The notes under the pieces: generated by a model
Told to the model about the DNA's origin: nothing
Databases searched by the model: none
What the model saw: only the letters and a program-made list of their open reading frames with translations
Made by a program: the position numbers and the translations under genes
In this document: piece by piece, positions 55,022-64,000 of the stretch
Position numbering within the stretch: the stretch's first letter is position 1
Layout of the letters: each line of letters opens with the position of its first letter
Origin: Branchiostoma lanceolatum
Lineage: Eukaryota > Chordata > Leptocardii > Amphioxiformes > Branchiostomatidae
Length of the DNA: 64,000 nucleotides
Assembly: GCF_035083965.1 (NCBI RefSeq)
Contig: NC_089731.1
Coordinates: 8,654,501 to 8,718,500 of the forward strand
Direction: 5' to 3'

Positions 55022-58000
55022 GCATTGTACTGTGATTACTACCAACACAGATGAGCTTCAAATTCCATAATAATGCTGAACAACATTGAAAAAACAAAAG
55101 TTCAAGGTCAGGGACGTTCGTAAGGTCTTCTACAACTATAACTTCAGATACACAAAATTAGACCCATTGATTTTAGAATAGTAATTACAAGGTGTATGTA
55201 TATATCACTATATCATATATCGTTTGCGATACAATTTCTACAACATGTGAGTAAAGGCAGCTAATGCACCAAGAAGCAGAATATGGACTTGTATCCACTC
55301 CTAATGTACTTTCCAGACCTTCCTCACACTTGTTGATTCTTATCCGTTCATTGATCTTCATCAACCTGTTTTAAAATAAACTTTTTTGTTGTTGGCGACA
55401 GTTTTTTTTCCTTCCACGTCACAGCAAAGTTTACAAATTGCTTTAGAGTCCATTCCAAGTCACCACAAGGGTTTTTACATGATATTTGTAATTAGTCTGA
55501 ATAAATTTGAATAAAAGAATATCTAAGTCACAATGATTCTAAATATTTCAAAAAAATTCAATATAAGAATTTGAATTTATTTGAATCCAATTAGTTGTTT
55601 AAGAAACATTTTGAAAGAGACTGCACAAAAAAATCTATATTTACAATAATTTGCAAATATCTATGTGAATCTTCTAAAATTCGAAATATAGAGAAATATA
55701 GACAGCTTGGATTGGGGTGATTGCCCCAATAAAATCAGGTGCTAATCCAGCCCTTTTGTCTGCCTCTGTGTATTTTTAGATGTCACTGCTGGACACTGTT
55801 AGGTCCTTTGTGCAAGCCATCTATGCATGGTGCCCAAGCATAATTCACAAAGATGTGTGAATTGCTTTCTTCACATCCCACTGACCCATTTATACAATGT
55901 TACAAATAATTGTAAAAAAAGGTAGAAAATGGTAGAATGCTGTAACCATTATTCAGAAACTATTAGAAATATCATATTCCACATCATTAATATTTCCAAA
56001 GTTTTACACAACCGGGCAAATAATTATAAAGTTGAAATGACATTCACAATATTTTCAAAGTATGAAATCTCCTAGACAAAGAATTAAAAAGAATTAAAAA
56101 CAGTTGTAAATTATGACAATAACAACCCTTGGGGTGACTCGGAATGGACTCTATCTTCAAGCAAATCGGTGTTTGTGTTTTTATGCAAATATGTTTCTTA
56201 TCAACATCTCCGTCTCCCATCGATGAAATGCTTCAAGAACGCTAAAGGAAAGAAAATAAGTCGAAATTAGATGCATGTGACCGAAATGATGAAAAACATT
56301 ACGGTAGGTTCTGTGTAGATTATGTTTGTAGTCTTTGTACAGAATATGTTTTTAAAAGTTGTTTTTCCACAAATACCCCCCCCCCCTGCCTTTTCTACTA
56401 CAGGTACTAGTAAATTCTAGACCGTGTGGAATGAGGAAGATAGATCACTTAGCCCTGATGGACTCGGAAACAAGGACAAATAAACACACGGATGAGCCTC
56501 TAACCGATCTTGGATGTCATTAATGGTGATAATAGGAGATATTTGTGAACATGCTGTACTCTTTGTGTTTCAGCATTTTAAGAGAGAAGCTAATAAATGT
56601 CAATAAGCCAACGTAAAGTCAGAGATGACAACTTATATTCTGTGTGTTACATCCGTAACGTGATGGTAAAGCTGGCTCCCGAGTGTCAGGTTGTTTAGGG
56701 TGTTCTTACACAAACACTGGCGGGAAAGTAGACTTCTCTGTGGGAAGAGTGGCCGCCATCACGCCTGTTTATTTGAAGAGGCGGCGGCTAATGTGTCTGT
56801 GTCTCTGCCCATCTCTGTATACAAGCGCCTGGCCTGGTCTGAGGTCGCCTTTCACTGACACTTTTACACATTTTTATCTGCGACGCCATAGCCGTTTAAA
56901 AAAAACGTATATGATATATATCAGAATTTCTTCAGGAATAATCTATAATCTTCGTCTGCATTCCTTCCAAAGACAGTCTTCCAAAGATGTTCTGAATGAA
57001 AGAAACACCTGACAAAAAGTGATTTCGTTTCACTTTGTTTACACTTATTATTACAGAGACACATCTGCACCGCTGGTTGGGGAAACGTTTCAGGCGAGGA
57101 AGTAATTCTTCCGCTTCCTCTTTTAGATCAAATCTGACATCTGAACACTTGATTAATGATACTACTACTAGTCTGTTCTGTGTTTTACCAGTTGTTGGAG
57201 ATTAAAAACAGTTTCCTGGTCGTTGATACCTTCTTGAGAAATGTCAAGACAAAGGACTTTAGCAAAGTATCAACATCATCGGGGAACCTGTTTCTTTCTG
57301 TTTTCTGCTCTCAAGAAGCGAAAGCGTCCCGAAGATTTCTACTTTTCTATTTCAAAAGAAAGCAGAAAGTCAGTCCCTGTTGTCGCATTAGATTTACCAA
57401 ACTCTGATTGAAAGATGAGTCCGGACTTCCGTTGTCCCGTGGAGGGGGACCGTAACAAATCAGTTGGCCCAGATTCACCCCAGATGGGCGATAAATGGTG
57501 TAAATGGGGCCCTCTAAATAGCCTGGCGGTGGACCGGGTCACCGGGAAGGGCTCTGGGAACGACGTGTTTTCCTGTCGTTTGCTGGTGAAGAAGAGACGA
57601 CCTGGGCTGTGTCAGTTGTGGCGTGTAACGTGTTCCATGTGGGGAGTGACGAGGCTGATGATCGGATGTTTTACTCTAACTCATCTCTTCCTGTCACACC
57701 GCACGGGGTGAGAAGATCCTCCTCAGAAAACAAGTGGCATATGATATCTGAACATTTTTATTCGTTGTTGTCCTTCAGATTTATGATATCGCTTATGGCT
57801 GGACTGACAGCAATCAAACACACAAACAGACAAACAAACAAACAGACAGACAAAACAGGAGCACTATTCTCAATGCAAGTTTCGTTCTGTGAAAACCAAG
57901 CATCCTACGTTTTCCGCCTGTGATTTTTGTTGCAGTTGCAGTAAAATTCGGATGTCGTTCATTCTTACAGAAACTTTGTTTTCTTATTGAATGCATAGGA

Positions 58001-59591
58001 GATTATTCTGATGCAATTTGCACGTCTCATCCTCATTTTCTTATGTACATCCGTGTTTTGAATGTGTGCCATGAACTTGTCTTGCATGAAGAGCCTTGTT
58101 AGTAGTTTATTTATTCGAGATTCGGTCTACTGTTGGACGTATAACCCAGCGGAACTGATGTCGTCCAGATCGTCTGCAGTCGACAGCCTTATACAGCCAG
58201 TGCTGTTGCCAGGGACGAACTATTCATTTTTTGGGTAACACTTTATCAACTTAACCCCGTATAAGTATTTCAAATGAAATACAACACCTAAGTTGATATC
58301 GTATCAACAATTATTGTATTCATAAGAATAGCAGCCATGCAACAGCTAAGTTTAACATATCCTGTGGGACGACTGACACGACTCATTATCCCTGGGGGAG
58401 GTCAGGGTAGCACTGACGAGAAACAGCCGAGGTGTTGATAGCTTCCTATCAACGGCCATTATCACAAAATTATCCTCCCCGCAGGAGGGCATAAACAGTT
58501 CCAAGTTGTTGAACTTGGGCGAAGCGGCGAAGTAATCGCTATCTACTTCATTCAGTCGCCATTTTGGGGAGGGTTGGATATTAGATCACGAACATACAAA
58601 TGTATGCGAGGTGTTGGTGAAAAAGAGTGTACCGTGTTAGAGTATGTTTCTGTTATGGGGTAAACATTCTTCAGCTGTGACGACAGAACCGTAGTTCATG
58701 CTCACTAACGGCTTCGATGACAGGTGAATTATGCACGGGACTTCAATGTCACGGACCCCCGACAGGGGGCAGTGCAGACCCACCGCAGGCGCTCTTGTAA
58801 ATCGCTGCGGTTAGAGGGACCACCGTCAGTCAGCACAAGTTGAACACCCAAGGGGAAACGTTTATACAGAGATAGGAACGCGGATAAACGCCAAAAAGAT
58901 GAAAAACTCTGTGTGTATTCATAAAAGACCAGTGGAAAATTCAAACCCTGTATTTTTGCCACCCATGTAAGAAATGGTATACCGGTAGCAAATTGATAGA
59001 CCCGCCCCCATGCCAAAGACAAAATGAAACTGTCCTCCGAAACTTGCAGTGCACTTGGTTAAAACTTTAGGCCCGTTTCTACTGCAAATATCTTTCACGG
59101 TGTCCCTCTGTTCTGTTCTGTTCTGTACATGTGAGCTTCGTATTGTTTTTTTTTTAATTTTATTTTTTTATTTTTTTATTCAAACATTTAAACAGAAATA
59201 CAGAGTGACAAAAGGGGGCGCACTCAAGTGCAAGACTTATTTTGACGCTACCCCTTACATAAAAAAACATACATATTTTACAGAGAGAAATCAAGTACAA
59301 GTGAAAAGCAAAGGAAAATCACATCAGACAGAAAATAATACATTGTACTTAATATTACAAGAAAGGATAAGCGCAAGTCCAGTTTCCCACCCACTGATGA
59401 AATAGTTGGACACATTACAAAAAATGCCAGGACAACTGTGTTTTAAAAACGCTTAGTTGTAGTGATGAAGTTTTGGGTTGTTAATAGAATATTGGAGTTT
59501 TTGTTTTGTTTTGCCTTTTTTTATCTGAAAGAGAGGAGGAAGAGGGAAATATTTACATACAGCAGCCCTGGCTTCTCACATTAGCCTGTAT

Positions 59592-59662
59592 GCCAGACCT
59601 CCAATCTATAAAATATCTATCACGATTCACATGATAGATATTGTAGAGATTGGGGGTCTGGC
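59592..59662. mobile_element. Small 71-bp foldback element
   Basis: gccagacctccaatctataa with aatatctatc pairs with gatagatattgtagagattg with ggggtctggc, leaving an 11-base loop. The arms are about 30 bp with few mismatches. It could form a long hairpin and looks like a tiny MITE. Confidence 0.7.
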
Positions 59663-61191
59663 TTCCAGACTAGATTCTCCCCATCCACCTATTGCTTGAT
59701 CTTGCTTGTGCCAGATTGACATATTGAACCAATCGGAATACCGATACCTTGATAAGTAATAGCCGCCGTGTATCAAGTTTCATCTAATTGATGAAAACGA
59801 TGAGTGTTGGGGACTATTAAGTTGATACTGACCTCACACGACGGCTGTATGGTTGATCTCAACCAGCGGTTGTAGGAGGAGAACGACTCAGTCTGAGATC
59901 AGGCACGGTTGTAACTGATATCCCCATACAGGAACCGGTGGGAGGGGGGCATAACAACGCTAACGTACATCTCTAAGCTACAACATTACCTCTGCAAAAT
60001 AGCCATTTTTTGTCTCATTAGTTTTCTTTTATGTATTCTTTTTGTTTAGGGAAGCGTAACTATTAGACATCATATACATGTGCAATAGAACGATACGAAA
60101 ATTGCACGACTAAATCAAGGATACGACTACAGTACCCCCCTCCTCTAATGATAGTGTAACTACGTCCAACCGTTCAGAGAACAAAGTTATCCGTACCAAA
60201 TGAAATGCTTGTCCTGTTGTAACTAGAGAAAGTCTTGAGTAGAAACTGCCGTCAAAGAGGATTATTGTGTCCGCCATTAACTGTTTCAAATTATCCAAAG
60301 ACAGCGCAGGTAACTTTACGTTTATTTTTGGTTGAAACTATAATGAAAGCGTAGGAAAGTGCGCAATGTTTTTTTTCTTCATATTCTTGACTTGAAATCA
60401 CCACAATAAATAGAGATTTTTCACCAATCATTTATCAAAGCTGACACCAATTCTTCACACCTAAAACTGTTTCTGTCTACTGGGACGAGATATTTTCCAC
60501 GTGTTCAATCTATTATAAGTGATCGCATATCTCCGTGTACTCCCTCGTTGAAAACACTTCATCTAGGGTAACCCCTGAGTGGTATCTGGTGTCATATCAG
60601 AAGGGCATGTCATCGCCCTACTACCACCTACTTATCAAACTCCTAATCCGACCAGAAGATGGCCGTCACTTCACCTCGTGGGCAGGCGTTCCTTCTTTTC
60701 CGTCCTTCTCCTTTGGGGAAACCTTCAAGACATGCCGAGTTTCCAGAAGCCAATGGGAAGGCAGGGTTATAACTCTTCTTGTCAAGATTTGCATAAATCC
60801 CAAGAGGTTATCAGAGCATCTGCTGTGCAGGACCTGTGGCTTCTTCACCGAGAGTCATACGAGCAGTACTAGTAGCTTAGCCTAGAAACCACTTTATCTG
60901 TAGTGTTTCTTTCTTAAAAGCTTTCGACAAGATCTCGCCTGGGATCGCATTGTGTGTGTCGTCGTGGATTTACGTCTGAAATTCTCGTATCGATCGCTGA
61001 GAGGAGCTGTTGTGCGTTTGACAAGTTGGTCGGTGGATCGGAACGGACAGCCCGGGAACGAACGTGTTCTCTTGTCTGAGTGACAGACAGAGCGTTCGAG
61101 CGGCTCCACAACTTGTCTCTACCATTCCTACAAGTTCTGTCTTTTATTCTGAAGACTCGTCAGAGTGAGCTAGACACAGGACGCCGCCACA

Positions 61192-61597
61192 ATGATGGCA
61201 GTACATCCCAAGTCATGTTTCAGTATCGAGTCGCTGGTTTCTAAAGACCCTCCTCGGGTTGACCGGCCCCGACTCCCGCCGCTGTCGGCGCTGTGGGGGA
61301 TACCGTGTTACACGGACACCGTCAGCACGGGCTCGGTCGTACCCAACCTACCTCCCGTCAAACTCTGCTCCGCCGGACCGTCTGCGTTTAGGAACGGGCT
61401 CCGCACGGCGACGACTTTACCGAATGTCCCCGTGCCGCACTACGTCCCCGGGTACGGCCCGACGGCGGGGGTGGCCGCGGTACCGCCCGGACATCATCCC
61501 GCCCCACCGGGCTTCCTCCACCCGCAGCAAGCCTCCCTACCCTGCCATCCATGGCTGCTAGCGCGCCACCAAGCCATCTTCGGACACAGAATGCAAG
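61192..61597 (+). CDS. EMX / empty spiracles homeobox gene, first coding exon
   Basis: Exon 1 starts MMAVHPKSCFSIESLVSKDP at the ATG of acaATGATGG and runs 135 codons to a phase 1 donor (CAAG|gtaacc). The N-terminal CFSIESLVSKD matches the EMX-family eh1-like motif (CFTIESLVAKD in vertebrate EMX2), which recruits Groucho/TLE co-repressors. The exon end HPWLLARHQAIFGHRMQG matches vertebrate YPWLIHRYRYLGHRFQG, the segment just before the homeobox exon, and the intron falls at the same place. Between them is a Pro/Ala/Gly-rich stretch, as is usual. The homeobox is not in the window and must lie to the right. EMX proteins are nuclear transcription factors for head and anterior neural patterning. 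Lancelets have more than one Emx gene, and which one this is cannot be told from exon 1 alone. Confidence 0.93.
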
Positions 61598-64000
61598 GTA
61601 ACCATAACCATTCCTCTATCAAACTTCTTGGTACAGCAGATATCAGTAAGTCATCTAGATAGTTAGTCATTTTGAAAACAGTTGAAAACCTGCGTAAGCC
61701 AGGAGAAAGTTCACTATCTATCAGTTTCTAGGGGGTTCTAGATAGTAAATTATTTGAAGATGCTAACTTTTTATAGCCGATCACCTTCACAAAACACGTA
61801 TAATCATTTCTACAAATCTAGAACAAGTAAGGATGTGTCTTACTGGTAATGGTTTACTGTGGTGGTTATCACATAAGACAGTTCAAAGAAACGGTAGTCT
61901 GGAAGATTTATTTCTTCAAGAAAAGCAAGCCATTTTGTTGCTTTGGAAGATGTAAACTCAGTAGCAATCGTAAATCTTCCTTACTATTTCCTAAGACGGT
62001 ATGTCAATCACTTTTTCTGTTTTCTATCCATAAAAACTCTGAAGGAAAACTTCTGTACGGTAGAGAGGTGGCAGCACGCGTGGCTATTTGTCGGGATTTG
62101 TAACGAGGTGATAATGAGAAGAAAATCAAACAATGATCAGCGCTTTCACTTTGTTTGAACTGCTTGATTGAACTAAATAAATCCTCTCCAAACACACTTG
62201 TCCGCGATAGCTGTATCATCTGTAGCATGGCTGTGCTTTCAAGACGATAGACTTTGAATATTATACATGTTCTGCACTACCACTAATACTGTTTAGCAAG
62301 ACAAGAATTCTAAACGTTTTCGTCTCGTCAGATTTCCTTTTGAATTATATATCAAACGTAACCGTTTTATATAGATCGAAAGTGGCAAACGTGGATACAA
62401 ATCTTTCCATGAAATCCTTCATTTTCGTATTGAATTTTAGGATAGCTAGATGTTTTGCCGTCTTGTTTTTTACTCTTGAGAAATAAATGGAACAAACTTA
62501 CTGAAGAAAACGTCTTGATATAGACATTGAGTGGTAGATTGCTACGCAATTTATATGGTCGGCACCATTGAAAATACGACATCTGATTCACTTATGAAAT
62601 TTTGCAAATTTTCATTCATTGGCAAGCACTTTATGAATATTCGGATGTGATACATGGGAAAGTATGACTTCGATTATCATCTTTGACAGCTATTGAATTT
62701 GTAACTTGGAAACATGACGCAAGTGAAGAGATTTTTTATTGTACAAATTTCCCCAGGCAGCCCTATGCCACTGACCCGCCCTGAAATAAAAAGAAGAAAA
62801 AGAATTTGGCCACAATCTATATTTTGTACCTTATGAATTTGGTGGTATAGGAGTTTGATAATACTTTGCGAATGTCTAAAGAAGTGTCGATGGCTTTATT
62901 CACTCAACAATTTACTCTATGCATGTACATGCATATGGTTCAAAAGTGACATGTACAAAGCAGTGAATCAAAATCATCGAGGTATGGTATCTAAAACCTC
63001 TCTCGTATATTACAAAAAATACGCACGGCTACTTGGATCTCTTTGTACAAACGTATTCTGTAATACATTTTCTTGATCGAAAGGAGAAATTGTGTGCGAA
63101 AATCGTGTTCCTATTTCTCAACAAACGTTTTCGCGCTTTCCAACGTTGAAACGAACTACTACTACTAGTCGAAGAGATAAAGAAACAAGAGCCAGTGAGC
63201 TATCCTAGAATATTTGAAATTTCTTCGATGGGTTCTTGAATGGGAATTAAGCACAATCGAATCAGTATGTACCTAAACAGCAAATTAAACCTAAAAATGT
63301 ATAACAAATTCCTCGTTCCAGGCAGCATACGATGATCGTTGATTCATAAATATTATACTGCTAATTCCAACAAAACACTTGAATTAAAACTTGAATCGTG
63401 TTTTTTATATTTTCAACACATCAATTTAGTCAACTAATACTGGAAACTTAAGAAAATGCGGACATAGACTACTAGCACTTGCACTGGTAATGTTAGAGAT
63501 AATATTCTAGCTCAAAAAATGATGAAGCCCTTCCGAAGCGCTTTGGCGCCGAGATAAGCAACGTCATGAATGTGAGGATGAAAACCCTTCCTTAGATAGA
63601 TAGGATTAGATAGATTTCCATGTAGAATCCAACAACAGCCTGACTAAACATCATAACGAGTGCTACACCGTAGGAGTGAAGGAAAATTTGCTCCTCTCAC
63701 AGCTCTTTACACGCGGGGGCCATCTTGACCAAACCTGGCGGCGGAAGAGGGGAGGGGTGGGAGAAATAATAAACACGAACTTACTCGGAATGCCAGACAT
63801 CTTTTGCTCGTTATCGTGTTGACACACATCCGTGTCTGTATACATCATCGGTCAATTATGAGGATATTAACGGGAATATTATGTCAACTTCCCGCTGGGA
63901 TGTTTATTGTATTCCTACCCAAGCCAGCCTTCGTTTACATGCATTTTCCGCCATCCACTTAGGATACATTAAATACACTTATGATAATTGTCGCACGTTC
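61598..64000. other. First intron of the EMX gene (incomplete)
   Basis: At least 2.4 kb of AT-rich sequence follows the exon 1 donor. No homeobox-coding exon (no WFQNRR-type frame) was found on the plus strand before the right edge. Confidence 0.65.

Larger units (their letters stand above)
52429..61191. other. Long gene-poor stretch upstream of EMX
   Basis: About 8.8 kb with no supportable exon. It contains a solitary repeat arm near 52.5 kb, inverted repeats at 54.66, 54.9 and 59.6 kb, an AT-rich tract (55.4-56.1 kb), a poly-T tract near 59.15 kb, and an untranslated EMX leader at its right end. Developmental homeobox genes often keep cis-regulatory elements in such flanks; none can be proven here. 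Confidence 0.5.

Noticed and set aside
57415-57711. 98-codon open frame starting MSPDFRCPVEG
   Set aside because: It has a real ATG but no recognisable domain or signal, and no supporting splice sites or neighbours. I cannot separate it from chance.
60535-60885. Overlapping open frames upstream of EMX in several frames
   Set aside because: Three frames are open at once without an ATG or domain, which fits a GC-balanced non-coding or repeat-derived stretch better than a gene.
61598-64000. Search for the EMX homeobox exon in the window
   Set aside because: No frame with homeobox residues (KRIRTAF, WFQNRR) was found after exon 1, so the exon is taken to lie beyond the right edge.
1-64000. Search for proviral, Polinton or other capsid-bearing elements
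   Set aside because: No long terminal repeats, integrase, protease, capsid or envelope frames were recognised. The mobile DNA seen is MITE, SINE and LINE fragments.

Overview
The window looks like animal genomic DNA, most likely from a lancelet (amphioxus, Branchiostoma-type cephalochordate). It has short coding exons joined by GT-AG introns, a deuterostome gene set, clusters of near-identical paralogues (ion-channel subunits, C-type lectins, NAT8-like acetyltransferases), and many short foldback elements and 5'-truncated LINE tails. The lancelet assignment is an inference; an invertebrate deuterostome is the safe statement. I joined the exons by hand, using homology, splice sites and reading phase.

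Left part (1-10.6 kb): a single signal-peptide exon on the minus strand (1257-1376) whose remaining exons probably lie off the left edge, then about 9 kb with no gene I can support. At 10.6-16.7 kb a four-exon minus-strand gene encodes an unrecognised basic, Ser-rich protein of about 432 aa with a charged C-terminal helix. It is head to head with NIP7 (17.4-20.3 kb), a five-exon ribosome-biogenesis gene giving exactly 180 aa. A two-exon candidate for a 96-aa protein follows at 22.2-23.0 kb.

Middle part (24.4-42.6 kb): two tandem nicotinic-type Cys-loop receptor subunit genes (A, 483 aa; B, 492 aa) share nearly the same exon structure. Both have the alpha-type vicinal cysteines and a cation-type pore. 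Gene A carries extra tandem copies of part of an exon of its intracellular loop. Gene B is followed tail to tail by C-type lectin 1 (minus). Lectin 1 is head to head with C-type lectin 2 (plus). Both lectins are 166 aa, secreted, and carry QPD and WND motifs.

Right part: two NAT8/camello-like N-acetyltransferases (minus strand, 217 and 218 aa) lie in a tandem duplication of about 2.5 kb per unit, which also copied the last lectin exon, now a remnant. About 8.8 kb with no clear gene then leads to the first coding exon of an EMX (empty spiracles) homeobox gene at 61.2 kb; its homeobox lies beyond the right edge.

The genes do not form one pathway. The channel, lectin and acetyltransferase pairs are local duplications. 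NIP7 and EMX are conserved single genes. I saw no CRISPR array, operon, provirus or defence-system cassette. The most unusual signal is the group of in-frame, mostly synonymously diverged partial-exon copies in channel gene A.
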